DNA of 54,799 bases from Candidatus Dojkabacteria bacterium. Its GTDB lineage: Bacteria > Patescibacteriota > Dojkabacteria > SC72 > T1SED10-24. Shown one piece after another: positions 33,390-42,609 of the stretch. Every line of letters starts with the position of its first letter. Position 1 is the first letter of the stretch. The position numbers were made by a program, and so were the translations under genes. The DNA lies in the NCBI GenBank assembly GCA_003554185.1, contig PWFU01000087.1, positions 1-54,799 on the forward strand. Direction: 5' to 3'. The notes beneath the pieces were generated by a model that had not been told where the DNA came from, did not search any database, and saw only the letters and a program-made list of their open reading frames with translations.

Positions 33390-34445
33390 ATGTACGAAGA
33401 GATTTTAGAACAGAGATTTTTTTATAATTCTTTTGAGGAATGGGCTATAGCCTTACTTGTTTTAATAGGTATATTAATATTCCTCTATCTTTTTAGGAGT
33501 ATCTTGCTAGGCAAACTACGTAAACTAGCTAATCAAACTAGTTCGCAAGTAGATAATATTTTGATAGAAGGAATTAGTAAGACTTCTCCTCTATTTTATG
33601 TTTTCATAGCCATATGGGGAGCATCTCAATTTTTGTTACTTCCAGATTTGGTTGTAGATATAATAAATTGGGTAACTCTAGCTATAGTTTTGTATTATGC
33701 TACCATTATATTACAAAAACTGGCAGAGTATTTAATAGAAACTCATATTTTTGGGAAAGCTAAAGGGGACAAGGATTCTACTTTAATCATTAAAAGATTT
33801 ATAAATCAATTAGTTAAGCTTGTAATTTGGATAATAGCAATATTGTTGCTTTTACAAAACCTTGGTATTGAAATTTCTGTTCTTCTAGGTGGTTTAGGTG
33901 TTGCTGGTTTAGCAATCGCCTTTGGAATACAAAATATTCTTGAGGACATTTTATCTTTTTTCTCAATATATTTCGACAAGCCTTTTCAAATCGGAGATCT
34001 TGTAGTTATTGGAGATAAAATGGGTACCATCAAAGCAGTGGGAGTAAAATCCACAAGAATTGAGACACTACAAGGAGAAGAACTTGTTGTATCTAATAAA
34101 GAATTAACATCTACTCAAATACATAATCATAAGAAAATGCAGGAAAGAAGAGTTGTTTTCCATTTTGGTGTAACTTATGAGACTAAGTACAAGAAATTAA
34201 AAAGGATAAATAAAATTGTGGAACAGATCTTTGAAAATGTTGAAAATGCCCGGCTAGATCGAATCCACTTCCAAGATTATGGAGATTTTTCTCTAAATTA
34301 CGAAGTCGTATACTATGTAACGACTCGAGACTATGACGTTTATATGGATATACAAGAAAAAATAAATCTTGCATTATTTAAAGCATTTGAAGAAGAAGGA
34401 ATAGATTTTGCATATCCTACAAAAAGAGTACTTTTGGAAAAATAG
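33390..34445 (+). CDS. mscS: MscS-family mechanosensitive channel
   Basis: Such channels open under membrane tension and release solutes on osmotic downshock. The 351-residue protein has an N-terminal helix (about 18-37), two further helices (about 65-110), and the pore-lining TM3 region with the Gly/Ala-rich LLGGLGVAGLAIAFGIQNILEDILSF segment. The beta domain (QIGDLVVIGDKMGTIKAVGVKSTRIET) and the C-terminal alpha/beta domain follow. Good -35/-10 boxes lie about 30 nt upstream. The Na/Pi cotransporter gene starts 6 nt after its stop, so they form one operon. Confidence 0.95.
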   Translation: MYEEILEQRFFYNSFEEWAIALLVLIGILIFLYLFRSILLGKLRKLANQTSSQVDNILIEGISKTSPLFYVFIAIWGASQFLLLPDLVVDIINWVTLAIVLYYATIILQKLAEYLIETHIFGKAKGDKDSTLIIKRFINQLVKLVIWIIAILLLLQNLGIEISVLLGGLGVAGLAIAFGIQNILEDILSFFSIYFDKPFQIGDLVVIGDKMGTIKAVGVKSTRIETLQGEELVVSNKELTSTQIHNHKKMQERRVVFHFGVTYETKYKKLKRINKIVEQIFENVENARLDRIHFQDYGDFSLNYEVVYYVTTRDYDVYMDIQEKINLALFKAFEEEGIDFAYPTKRVLLEK

Positions 34446-34451
34446 GCCAAA

Positions 34452-36062
34452 ATGGAGCAATATTTATTGCAAATAGTTTTAGGTGTTCTTTCAGCTCTCG
34501 TACTGTTTATATACGGTATAGAGAATCTTAGTAAGGAACTAAACAGTCTTGCAAGTGATAAATTCCGCACCCTTATATCCAAATTATCAAGCAATAGGTT
34601 TACCGGAGCATTTTCAGGGGCTTTGTCTACAGCAATCATACAGTCTAGCTCAGCAGTTACTGTTTTAACTGTCCTTCTAGTTAATTCCGGAGTCATATCC
34701 TTCAAAAGTAGTTTAGGAATAATGTTTGGTAGTAATGTAGGAACTACGGTTACAGCTCAACTAGCATTGATCCAATCTGACATTCTTCCTCCCGTTTTGA
34801 TAGTCTTAGGCTTTATTTTAAAATTCTGGGGAGATCGCTTCAGATTAATTAGTAAACCTATTTTCTTCCTAGGATTTATATTATTCGCTCTTAATATCCT
34901 TTCTGACTATCTAGAACCCCTACAAAATCATGAAGCTATTATAAATTTCTTTGGTACTATATCGAGCCCATTATTGGCATATACAGCCAGCGCTATATTT
35001 ACAATGATTGTACAATCTAGTTCTGTTACTTCAGGATTAATAGTAATTTTGACACAGTCGGGTTTAATCCCAATAGAAGTTGCAATTCCAATGATTATCG
35101 GAAGTAACTTAGGTTCAAGTGCTAAGGCAGGAATCTTTGCTTTTTTCCCAGTCAATCTTTATGCCAAAAGAGCAGGTGTTGCAAAATTTGTATTTAATTT
35201 ATTGGGAACAGGGTTATTTATGTTTCTTCTAACTCCATTCTCCAATTTTATACAGACATTATCAACTGATCCTGCCAGCCAAGCTGCTTTAGCTCATCTA
35301 ATATTTAACATCCTCATATGTCTAATATTTTTAATTGTCCTTGGACCATTTGAGAAACTTATTAACTTTTTAGTTAAGGGAGAAGAGGAGGAAGTTCTCT
35401 TTGAGACAAAATACTTAGGTGAAAAAGATAGCAAATCTGTTAAAAAGAGGTTTTCTGATATTAGGAAAGAATTAGGGTATTCCTTAGAAATAACAAAAAA
35501 AATATATCAACGAGCCATAAGTGCTTTCCATAACCCTGGTACTTTAATTCAAATGGAAATAGATAAATTCCATGAATTAAATAATTATTTAGATAATGAA
35601 ATCACTGATGCTATTGTAGATTTATCAAAATTCAAACTCTCGACTAAGAATGCAAAAAAAACTATATATCTTGTAAAAATTTCAAATTCCATAGAACAAC
35701 TTGGAGATCTAGGAAAAGATTTTTCAGAAGTTATGTTAAAAGTTCATAAAACAAATATACCAAAAAGAGATGTAGATATTGGAGCATTAACAACCGCACA
35801 CAACTTATTAATGGAAACACTTGAACAACTAAAAGAGTGTGTTCAAAACCCAACAAAAGAAGGTTTATTAGAATTAAAAGAACGCGAAGTTGCAGTACAT
35901 AAGGAAATCCAAAGACAATATAATGATCATGTAGAAAAGTTGCAAACACAACAACGTTATGCAGGTAACATTTTTGTTGATGCAATAGCTATTATAGAGC
36001 AATCTGTAGCAAAAATTAGAAATATTAGAAGAAGATTAGAGAAACAAATAAAAGTTAGTTAA
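34452..36062 (+). CDS. Na+/phosphate cotransporter family protein with PhoU-like tail
   Basis: The 536-residue protein has two copies of the NptA repeat with the QSSS signatures: GALSTAIIQSSSAVTVLTVLL (about 56-76) and FTMIVQSSSVTSG (about 182-194), within about nine membrane helices. A C-terminal helical, PhoU-like domain covers about residues 325-536. Such proteins take up phosphate with Na+. This fits the proposed Na+-type pyrophosphatase, which would make a Na+ gradient and phosphate, but the link is inference. It is co-transcribed with mscS and overlaps the convergent map gene by 8 nt. Confidence 0.93.
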   Translation: MEQYLLQIVLGVLSALVLFIYGIENLSKELNSLASDKFRTLISKLSSNRFTGAFSGALSTAIIQSSSAVTVLTVLLVNSGVISFKSSLGIMFGSNVGTTVTAQLALIQSDILPPVLIVLGFILKFWGDRFRLISKPIFFLGFILFALNILSDYLEPLQNHEAIINFFGTISSPLLAYTASAIFTMIVQSSSVTSGLIVILTQSGLIPIEVAIPMIIGSNLGSSAKAGIFAFFPVNLYAKRAGVAKFVFNLLGTGLFMFLLTPFSNFIQTLSTDPASQAALAHLIFNILICLIFLIVLGPFEKLINFLVKGEEEEVLFETKYLGEKDSKSVKKRFSDIRKELGYSLEITKKIYQRAISAFHNPGTLIQMEIDKFHELNNYLDNEITDAIVDLSKFKLSTKNAKKTIYLVKISNSIEQLGDLGKDFSEVMLKVHKTNIPKRDVDIGALTTAHNLLMETLEQLKECVQNPTKEGLLELKEREVAVHKEIQRQYNDHVEKLQTQQRYAGNIFVDAIAIIEQSVAKIRNIRRRLEKQIKVS

Positions 36063-36840
36063 CAAATAAACTCCAGTCTAAAGTATTGGTAAGTATTTTT
36101 GCTTCTCTCTTGTCTGCCATCACTATATATTCAAACATACAAGCATCTGCCCTCTCTTTAGTTTTTACTGTCCAGTTATCTTTACAAGTATATACCTCCT
36201 CACTACCATTTATGATTTGCGCTTCTATACATATAACTAATCCTTTTTTTAAAATATCTCCCGAACCTCTTTCACCAAAAGCGGGAACATCTGGAGGTTC
36301 ATGTAAAGATTTACCTATACCATGACCTACAAATTCTTTTGCAACAGAGTAATTCTTTTCTTTCACATAAGACTCGATTGCATTTCCAATATCCCCTATT
36401 CTATTGCCCGCTATAGTATTTTCTACACCTGCTAAAATTGCATCTCTGGAGTTAATTATAAATTCTTTTTTTTCTTGACTAATAGGTTCTACACCTACAG
36501 TAAAACAATGATCGGTATAAAAACCGTCTTTTACAATCCCAAAATCCACTTTAACTACATCCCCAGAATTTATTTTTTCATTTTCTCTTGGAATACCGTG
36601 AACAACTGTATCATTAAGAGATATACAAGTTGTATGTTCATATGGAGGTGCATTACCTACACTTACCCCCTGAAAAGCCGAAATTACATTATACTCACGA
36701 CATAATTCTTCAGCGTATTTATCTACATCTAAAGTACTCTTGCCTGTGGCTATATAATCTTTAATCTGTTTTAAAATTTCTGTAGATATATCACATACCT
36801 CTTTGTACCTCTTTAATTGCTTTTTGTTCTTAATAATCAT
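36055..36840 (-). CDS. map: methionine aminopeptidase, type I
   Basis: It removes the initiator Met from new proteins. All metal ligands are present: the two Asp of VKVDFGIVKDGFYTDHCF, the His of FVGHGIGKSLHEPP, the Glu of VICIEAQI and a late Glu in the CMFEYIV-like segment; the substrate His is in TVVHGIP. I choose ATG 36840 (261 residues), which begins MIIKNKKQLKRYKEV as expected for the family. The in-frame GTG at 36858 lies inside an extended -10 box (TGTTATTAT) and so upstream of the likely RNA start. Divergent from the exonuclease III gene. Confidence 0.96.
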   Translation of the reverse strand: MIIKNKKQLKRYKEVCDISTEILKQIKDYIATGKSTLDVDKYAEELCREYNVISAFQGVSVGNAPPYEHTTCISLNDTVVHGIPRENEKINSGDVVKVDFGIVKDGFYTDHCFTVGVEPISQEKKEFIINSRDAILAGVENTIAGNRIGDIGNAIESYVKEKNYSVAKEFVGHGIGKSLHEPPDVPAFGERGSGDILKKGLVICIEAQIINGSEEVYTCKDNWTVKTKERADACMFEYIVMADKREAKILTNTLDWSLFVN

Positions 36841-36848
36841 AGTCAGAG

Positions 36849-36890
36849 ATAATAACACTTTTTAAATAAACATAAAAATTTTGTTATACT
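36849..36890. promoter_or_regulatory. back-to-back leaderless promoters of map and xth
   Basis: On the minus strand TGTTATTAT (-10 at 36854-36849) ends 8 nt before the map ATG. On the plus strand TGTTATACT (-10 at 36885-36890) ends 6 nt before the xth ATG. The two boxes face away from each other about 30 nt apart, leaving no room for long leaders. Confidence 0.6.
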
Positions 36891-36896
36891 CCCAAT

Positions 36897-37670
36897 ATGA
36901 AAATAATATCTTGGAATGTAAATGGTCTTAGAGCTATTCACAGAAAGAATAGCTTAGAAGAAATTTGGGAAATTTCTCCAGATATTTTTTGTCTTCAGGA
37001 AACCAAAATTTCTGAAGAAGATTTAACCTTTGACTTAAAATATATTCCAAATTACGAAGCATATTTTTCTTCTGCAAAAAGAAAGGGATATAGTGGTGTT
37101 GGAATGTATACTAAAATATCTCCTAAAGCAGTAAAATACACCTTTGGGGATGAAAAATTTGATAACGAGGGTAGAGTTATACAAGCTGACTTTGATAATT
37201 TTAAATTATTTAATATATATTTCCCAAATGGCAAATCTTCCTCAGAACGTTTGGAATACAAAATAAATTTCTACTATTCATTTTTAGAGGTTTTAAAAGA
37301 ATTAATAGACCAAGGAGAAAAGATAATTGTATGTGGAGATGTAAACACTGCACATAAAGAAATTGATTTAGCAAGACCAAAACAAAATGAAAAAATTTCA
37401 GGGTTTTTACCAGAAGAAAGAGAATGGATAGATAAATTAATAACCACAGGATTTATAGATACATTTAGATATTTTAATAAAGAACCAGAAAACTATACTT
37501 GGTGGGATTATAAATCTAAAGCTAGAGAAAGAAATGGGGGATGGAGAATAGATTATTTCTTTGTTTCAGAAAATCTAGTAAAACATCTAAAAGATTCGTA
37601 TATATTCAATGATATAATGGGGTCAGATCATGCTCCTATTGTTTTAGAATTAGATAATTCTTTAAGATAG
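36897..37670 (+). CDS. xth: exodeoxyribonuclease III / AP endonuclease
   Basis: This 257-residue enzyme cleaves at abasic sites and trims 3' ends in base excision repair. Active-site landmarks are all present: Asn7 (SWNVNGLRA), Glu35 (LQETKI), the Tyr region GYSGVGMYTK, Asp and Asn in CGDVNTAHKEIDLARP, the W-D segment TWWDY, GGWRIDYFF and the final His in SDHAPIVLE. Start is set by the leaderless promoter 6 nt upstream and by the family's typical MKIISWNVNG beginning. The polyprenyl synthase gene begins 4 nt after its stop. Confidence 0.97.
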   Translation: MKIISWNVNGLRAIHRKNSLEEIWEISPDIFCLQETKISEEDLTFDLKYIPNYEAYFSSAKRKGYSGVGMYTKISPKAVKYTFGDEKFDNEGRVIQADFDNFKLFNIYFPNGKSSSERLEYKINFYYSFLEVLKELIDQGEKIIVCGDVNTAHKEIDLARPKQNEKISGFLPEEREWIDKLITTGFIDTFRYFNKEPENYTWWDYKSKARERNGGWRIDYFFVSENLVKHLKDSYIFNDIMGSDHAPIVLELDNSLR

Positions 37671-37674
37671 ATAA

Positions 37675-38739
37675 ATGGATATTAAAAAAGAACTAAAGGA
37701 ATACAAAGAAGATGTAGATGTAATTTTAGAGAATTTTCTCAATAAAAAAGTAGCTGAAAATGAGAAATTTTCTCCCTTTGTAAAATCTTTTTTAGAAACA
37801 CTCTCAGAATTTACTCTAAGGGGAGGTAAAAGAATCCGCCCTGCATTAATGTATTACACTTATTCAATGCTTTCTGACAAAGAATTAGAAGAAATAAAAA
37901 AGGCATCTATTTATATAGAACTTATTCAGTCCTTTTTGCTCATACACGACGATATTATGGATAGATCCCCTCTTAGAAGAGGAGATAAAACAGTTCATAA
38001 AATTTTTGAAGAATATTCAAAAATACAAAAATACAAAGATGATTATCATTTTGGTAACACAATGGGAATCCTGAATGGAGATATGGCTTGTCTCTTAGCT
38101 TATGAGATTGTTAGTTCTTCAAATTTAGAAAAAAGTAAACAATCAGATTTAACAAACTTGATATCTACAAAAGTAAGTGAGGTTATTCTCGGACAAATTC
38201 ATGATGTTTTACTTGCATACGAATCCAATTATACAAAAGAAGATATCTTAAAGATTCATACTTACAAAACAGCAACATATACATTTGAATTACCTATTTC
38301 TTCTGGCGTAATATTAGCTAGAGGAGGAGAAGATGAACATAAGATATTAATGGAATATTCAAAATTCTGTGGAATTGCATTCCAAATACAGGATGATATT
38401 CTAGGAGTTTTTGGTAAAGACGATATCACCGGAAAAGGTGCTAAATCAGATATCAAGGAAAATAAAAAGACATTACTTACTCTACAAGCTTACGAAAATT
38501 CCAATAAAAAACAAAAAGATATTTTAAATAAATTACTGGGGAAGGAAAAATTATCTGACAAAGAAGCGGATTTAGTAAGACAAATTATTATAGATACTGG
38601 ATCTTTTGATTATTCCGTAAAAGAGTTGAAAAAATATGTACAAAAAGCTCAAAAAGAACTTAATAAACTAGAATATAAAAACGAAGGAAAAGATTTCCTT
38701 TATGCAATTACTGATTACTTAGCTGAAAGAGAATATTAA
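37675..38739 (+). CDS. trans-polyprenyl diphosphate synthase (farnesyl/geranylgeranyl type)
   Basis: It condenses IPP with allylic diphosphates to make farnesyl or longer chains, the substrate for UppS. The 354-residue protein has GGKRIRPALMYYTY (50-63), the first Asp-rich motif IHDDIMDRSPLRRG (Asp92, Asp93, Asp96), the KTATYTF-like helix, and the second motif FQIQDDILGVFGKDD. The two residues before the first motif, Leu-Leu around 88-89, suggest a product longer than C15 is possible; chain length cannot be set by eye. It is co-transcribed with xth. Confidence 0.94.
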   Translation: MDIKKELKEYKEDVDVILENFLNKKVAENEKFSPFVKSFLETLSEFTLRGGKRIRPALMYYTYSMLSDKELEEIKKASIYIELIQSFLLIHDDIMDRSPLRRGDKTVHKIFEEYSKIQKYKDDYHFGNTMGILNGDMACLLAYEIVSSSNLEKSKQSDLTNLISTKVSEVILGQIHDVLLAYESNYTKEDILKIHTYKTATYTFELPISSGVILARGGEDEHKILMEYSKFCGIAFQIQDDILGVFGKDDITGKGAKSDIKENKKTLLTLQAYENSNKKQKDILNKLLGKEKLSDKEADLVRQIIIDTGSFDYSVKELKKYVQKAQKELNKLEYKNEGKDFLYAITDYLAEREY

Positions 38740-38775
38740 ATAGTTATTCTTTCTACAATAATTTGGATATAATTC

Positions 38776-38804
38776 TTGAAAATAGGATTTAAAAAGTATA
38801 TTAT
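38776..38804 (+). promoter_or_regulatory. promoter of the PspC/LiaF-like pair
   Basis: TTGAAA (38776-38781) is followed after 17 nt by TATTAT (38799-38804). The predicted leader is about 25 nt long. A second TATAAT lies at 38768-38773. Confidence 0.5.
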
Positions 38805-38836
38805 ATGATCGGTTAAATTTTTGTAACATAATCAAA

Positions 38837-40123
38837 ATGAGCACTAAAAGTAAAAGATTGTATCGATCAGATAAAGATAAGATGATTGGGGGTGTGGCTG
38901 GTGGTATTGCAGAGTATTTTAATATGGATCCAACACTCATTAGATTTTTATGGATTATTATCTTCTTTGCAGGAGGCAGTGGTTTATTACTCTATATCAT
39001 TCTTTGGATTATAGTGCCTGCTAAAAAAACTACAAATAGTTCGGATGCTGTTGATGAAGAAACAAATATGTCTTGTGAAAAAAAAGATCGAGGTGGTTCT
39101 GATTATGTATTCGCCTTTTTTCTAATATTCCTTGGTCTCGTATTTTTATTAAACACAACAGGATTAATCACTTGGGAAATTTGGTCTGTTTTGTTGAGAT
39201 TTTGGCCTTTGTTAATAATCTTTGCCGGATTAAATTTAATTGTTCAGGAAAGTAAAGTGTTTAGAATTATAATCGGAGTTATATCAATTATTGTATTTCT
39301 CTTAGTATTTTTGTTCGCTATTGGAGTGACTACCACTGATAAACTACCTAATACTATGCATAATAGATTTACTGAGTGGTTAGACCATGTCGAAGATACA
39401 TCTCGTGTTGAAGATGAGGCAAGTATATCTATTGAAGATTATGAAGATGTTGAATCGAAAACTATTCATATCAATATGAATGTTGGGCAACTTAGTCTGG
39501 TTAACGAGGACTCTGATAACTATCTTAGCTTGGACGCAGAATACCCAACAACTTACGATACTCCTGAAATAATAGAGAATTTTGATGAAGGGAATTTGGA
39601 TATCGATATAGATTTGAACAAAAGGAGTAATGGGTTCTTTTTCACAACAAGGAATCCTCCAAAATACTTTTTGAAAATGGGACAATCTGATATTCCTACA
39701 GATTTGGCTTTTGATTTAGGTGCCGGAAGTGCCGATATTGATTTAAATAATTATAATATCCAGTCTCTTGATTTGGTTGCGAGTGCTGGACGATTAAATA
39801 CTATTCTAGCCGAAATGTATATAGAAAAGCTACAACTTGATGTTGGAGCTGGACAGTTAAACTTGGATATTAAAGATGATTTTGACGTTCGTAATGATAT
39901 TAAGGCAAAAATTGGTGCTGGGCAACTTGTTGTAAACATACCAGAGGATTTTGGATATACAATAAACGGCAACTTGGGAGTTGGTTCAATTAAACTGAGA
40001 GATAAAGATGTCTCTGGATTAGGTAGGGATTTAGAAGACATTAAATCTAGTAATTACGATGATGCTGAAATAATATTGGAATTTGATGTTGATGTTGGTG
40101 TTGGTCAATTTGTTATAAATTAA
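38837..40123 (+). CDS. PspC-domain protein with LiaF-like C-terminus
   Basis: Residues 8-65 form a PspC domain (KRLYRSDKDKMIGGVAGGIAEYF then a Trp-rich helix IIFFAGGSGLLLYIILWIIV). Two to three further helices follow (about 92-165), then an extracytoplasmic beta-rich domain (about 190-428) with repeated strands such as VGAGQLNLDIKDD and IGAGQLVVNIPEDFG, like the LiaF/YvqF C-terminal domain. In Firmicutes, LiaF-type proteins sense envelope stress with a two-component system; none is encoded here. It precedes a second LiaF-like gene by 23 nt, so they form an operon. Confidence 0.88.
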   Translation: MSTKSKRLYRSDKDKMIGGVAGGIAEYFNMDPTLIRFLWIIIFFAGGSGLLLYIILWIIVPAKKTTNSSDAVDEETNMSCEKKDRGGSDYVFAFFLIFLGLVFLLNTTGLITWEIWSVLLRFWPLLIIFAGLNLIVQESKVFRIIIGVISIIVFLLVFLFAIGVTTTDKLPNTMHNRFTEWLDHVEDTSRVEDEASISIEDYEDVESKTIHINMNVGQLSLVNEDSDNYLSLDAEYPTTYDTPEIIENFDEGNLDIDIDLNKRSNGFFFTTRNPPKYFLKMGQSDIPTDLAFDLGAGSADIDLNNYNIQSLDLVASAGRLNTILAEMYIEKLQLDVGAGQLNLDIKDDFDVRNDIKAKIGAGQLVVNIPEDFGYTINGNLGVGSIKLRDKDVSGLGRDLEDIKSSNYDDAEIILEFDVDVGVGQFVIN

Positions 40124-40146
40124 ATAATTTTAATCTACAAATTATT

Positions 40147-40815
40147 ATGAAAAGAGACTATACAAAACTTCTGTTGGGTTTAATCATTACAGTTATCGGA
40201 CTAAGCCTACTGTTTAATCAATTTAATATTGCAATTTTCGGTATTACATTTGGGCAATTGTTATCATATTTATGGCCTCTAATCTTTATTATCATTGGCC
40301 TTTCAATTTGGTTTGGTGCTAAAAGCCAAGCGGGAATTATTATAACAGTCATTGGTATATTATTCTTTTTGAATATAATATTCGATATAAGTATTTGGTC
40401 CCTGTTATGGCCAGTAATTATAATTATAATCGGCTTATCTATATTGTTTAAGGGTTCTTCTAAATCAACTGGAATTAAATCTTCTGACAGTCATATTACA
40501 GTAAATTCAATATTTACGGGAATTGAAAAGCAGGTAAATTCAAAGAATTTTCAAGGATCTAACATTTTTACGATGTTTGGTGGAACAGAACTTGATCTTA
40601 CAAAAGCTCAAATTGACAAAGATGGAGCTAATATTGATATAACCGTTTTATTTGGTGGTGTTACTATTATAGTTCCTAAAAACGTTATTATTAAATCAGA
40701 GGGTTCTGCTCTACTAGGAGGATGGGAAGAAAAGGTTGATGCAGTACCAAATGAAAAATCGCCTGTTTTGAGAATAGGTGGTACAGCTATATTTGGTGGT
40801 GTAGAGATAAAATAA
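40147..40815 (+). CDS. LiaF-like membrane protein
   Basis: The 222-residue protein has four hydrophobic helices in the first 100 residues (LiaI/LiaF-type transmembrane domain) and a C-terminal beta domain with SIFTGIEKQVNSKNFQGSNI, FGGTELDLTKAQI and FGGVTIIVPKNV, the conserved pattern of the 'cell wall-active antibiotics response' family. It is shorter and more canonical than its upstream neighbour and lacks PspC. Both are probably envelope-stress or membrane-maintenance proteins; evidence is family resemblance only. Confidence 0.88.
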   Translation: MKRDYTKLLLGLIITVIGLSLLFNQFNIAIFGITFGQLLSYLWPLIFIIIGLSIWFGAKSQAGIIITVIGILFFLNIIFDISIWSLLWPVIIIIIGLSILFKGSSKSTGIKSSDSHITVNSIFTGIEKQVNSKNFQGSNIFTMFGGTELDLTKAQIDKDGANIDITVLFGGVTIIVPKNVIIKSEGSALLGGWEEKVDAVPNEKSPVLRIGGTAIFGGVEIK

Positions 40816-40818
40816 GTA

Positions 40819-41592
40819 TTATCCTGAATCTCCTAAAACCCTTTTTACATTCCACACCAAGTCAGGCTTATCATCCCAAGTATCTACAATCCAACTCAAA
40901 TAACTAGGATCTTCTCTTTGAATATCCTTTATACTTTTACCTGAATGTTTCCCATAATGCATATTACGAATTATTAAAGGAGCTTTTGTAATATTAAACA
41001 TTTTTTCTAAATCCAAATTAAATTCTCTTACAAGATATTCAAATAAATCCTTCAAAAAATAAACATCACTTAAAGCATCATGTGCAAAATTATTTTCCCT
41101 GTTCTCGGTTTTATACAAACCTAAATAATATCTAAGGAATTGTAGAGAATAACTCTCTAAATCATATTCATCTTTTTGATCTACAGAAAGAAGATCTCTG
41201 GATAATTTAAAAGTACATATCGTATTAGGTATTTCCACGCCTACTTTTCCTAAAACTTCTAGATCAAATTCAACATTGTGAGCAACCCATATATATTCTT
41301 GTGCAAGCTGGTTTAAATAATCTCTAAGCTTTTGCCCTTCGAAGACTGCATCCTCAAAGTAAGGTTTATCTTCTACCATTTCAGGGGTAATATGATGCAC
41401 AGACATTGCTTTGTAAGATATCTCTCCCCTCGGTTTAAAATACATATTAAACTGCTTTGAATCATCCGTTAGAAAAGCCAGCTGTATTATTTCTTTCTCA
41501 TTAATGTCAGTCGTTTCTGTATCGAAATACAAAAACTTTTGTTTATCATCCTTTTGAAAGTCAAATTGCATTTGTTTTACTTTGTTTGTCAT
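40819..41592 (-). CDS. DEDDh 3'-5' exonuclease with ExoX-like C-terminal motif
   Basis: The 257-residue protein has an exonuclease domain: Asp-Glu in YFDTETTDI (motif I), the SVHHITPEMV segment, Asp in WVAHNVEFDLEVL (motif II) and His/Asp in NFAHDALSDVYFLKDLF (motif III), so DEDDh type like DnaQ. The C-terminal part, HYGKHSGKSIKDIQREDPSYLSWIV, is the short element found in ExoX-type enzymes. DNA repair or proofreading role inferred. TATAAT ends 7 nt before the ATG (41605-41600), suggesting a leaderless mRNA. Confidence 0.92.
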   Translation of the reverse strand: MTNKVKQMQFDFQKDDKQKFLYFDTETTDINEKEIIQLAFLTDDSKQFNMYFKPRGEISYKAMSVHHITPEMVEDKPYFEDAVFEGQKLRDYLNQLAQEYIWVAHNVEFDLEVLGKVGVEIPNTICTFKLSRDLLSVDQKDEYDLESYSLQFLRYYLGLYKTENRENNFAHDALSDVYFLKDLFEYLVREFNLDLEKMFNITKAPLIIRNMHYGKHSGKSIKDIQREDPSYLSWIVDTWDDKPDLVWNVKRVLGDSG

Positions 41593-41599
41593 ATATTTA

Positions 41600-41605
41600 A
41601 TTATA
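41600..41605 (-). promoter_or_regulatory. -10 box of the DEDDh exonuclease gene, leaderless start
   Basis: TATAAT on the minus strand ends 7 nt before the ATG at 41592. The flanks are very AT-rich, so chance is more likely here than at the TGn-type boxes. Confidence 0.45.
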
Positions 41606-41656
41606 TATTAAAAAGCTTTATTTTAACAGTATTTTTCACCTTGTTAACTTATAGTA

Positions 41657-41665
41657 TGATATAAT
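41657..41665 (+). promoter_or_regulatory. extended -10 promoter of the 191-residue gene
   Basis: TGATATAAT, the same nonamer as at 22297 and 24638, lies 27 nt before the ATG at 41693, giving a leader of about 20 nt. Confidence 0.6.
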
Positions 41666-41692
41666 ATGTCATAAGTTGTCTTCTTAAAAATT

Positions 41693-42268
41693 ATGGAGGG
41701 AAAAAACGAAGAAAATTCAAAAAATAAAAGTTTTTTAGATGAAATAAAACATCTAGAACAGTTTTCAAATGAAGATGAAATAACTGAATATGAACAAAAA
41801 ATCGTTCAAGCGTCTCCTGATGAATACCGCGAATTCATAAGACATACCCAGAAAGAAATAAATGAAGAATTAAGAGAAGGTTTAATGGATTTCGCACTTG
41901 CAAGATTTGACAATTTTATATTCGTTAGCATGGCTAGGTTTGATGCTCGAGGAAAATATATTACTAAATACTACAAGGATTTTGAAAAGGGTAAAAAAGA
42001 TTATTCAGAATCCGAAAAATACCTAGAATCCCTGGAACGCTCGATTATTGAAAAAGCTCATCAAGATATAGAAACCCAGCAAGAAGATGATTTGTATGAT
42101 GAATATATGCGGAGTATAAAGGATTTAGAAACTGATGAATATATTAACTATTTTATGTTTCTACAAAACAGGATTTCCCGCCTAATGCTTCAATCTTTGC
42201 ATGAGGATAATAAAGTGAGGGTTCTAATTAATCTTTTCTTGGATGTTGTTAAAACAAAGAAACTATAA
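41693..42268 (+). CDS. charged helical hypothetical protein
   Basis: The 191-residue soluble protein is Glu/Lys/Tyr-rich and predicted helical throughout. It has no signal peptide or known motif. A perfect extended -10 box precedes it. The next gene begins 2 nt after its stop, so the two are in one operon. The composition resembles the other small hypotheticals in the window, but I see no clear sequence similarity. Confidence 0.65.
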   Translation: MEGKNEENSKNKSFLDEIKHLEQFSNEDEITEYEQKIVQASPDEYREFIRHTQKEINEELREGLMDFALARFDNFIFVSMARFDARGKYITKYYKDFEKGKKDYSESEKYLESLERSIIEKAHQDIETQQEDDLYDEYMRSIKDLETDEYINYFMFLQNRISRLMLQSLHEDNKVRVLINLFLDVVKTKKL

Positions 42269-42270
42269 TT

Positions 42271-42552
42271 ATGGAACAAGAATACAAAGATGTAACAGAA
42301 TTAAAAAATTTAGTAGAACAAATTGAAGAAATTTGGGAAGAAACATATAACGATCAAAGTGAGGAAATGGCTGCCGCCGAAATAGATCTCATTGTTAAAT
42401 TGATTGAAATAAACCAGGAAGAATATGAAATTTATTTAAAAACTTTAGAAGACCGATTTAATAATATTGAAAATTTAAATAAAACAGAACAAAAACTTAT
42501 TTTACAACTACAAGAATTAACAGATATTGCCCATTCTATTAGATATCGTTAA
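42271..42552 (+). CDS. small acidic helical hypothetical protein
   Basis: This 93-residue protein is acidic, Gln/Glu-rich and probably a helical hairpin or coiled coil (LKNLVEQIEEIWEETY and KLILQLQELTDIAHS). No known motif. It is 2 nt downstream of the 191-residue gene and is followed by the dxs promoter within 30-60 nt. Confidence 0.6.
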   Translation: MEQEYKDVTELKNLVEQIEEIWEETYNDQSEEMAAAEIDLIVKLIEINQEEYEIYLKTLEDRFNNIENLNKTEQKLILQLQELTDIAHSIRYR

Positions 42553-42580
42553 TTATTTTGCTATTTTTTTGCAAAAAGGC

Positions 42581-42609
42581 TTGAATATAAACTGTATCTT
42601 TTGTAAACT
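42581..42609 (+). promoter_or_regulatory. dxs promoter, leaderless start
   Basis: TTGAAT (42581-42586), a 17-nt spacer and TAAACT (42604-42609) lie 7 nt before the ATG at 42617. The RNA would start at or next to the ATG. Confidence 0.45.

Noticed and set aside
36841-36858. GTG start for methionine aminopeptidase at 36858
   Set aside because: It lies within the extended -10 box and would not be in the transcript.
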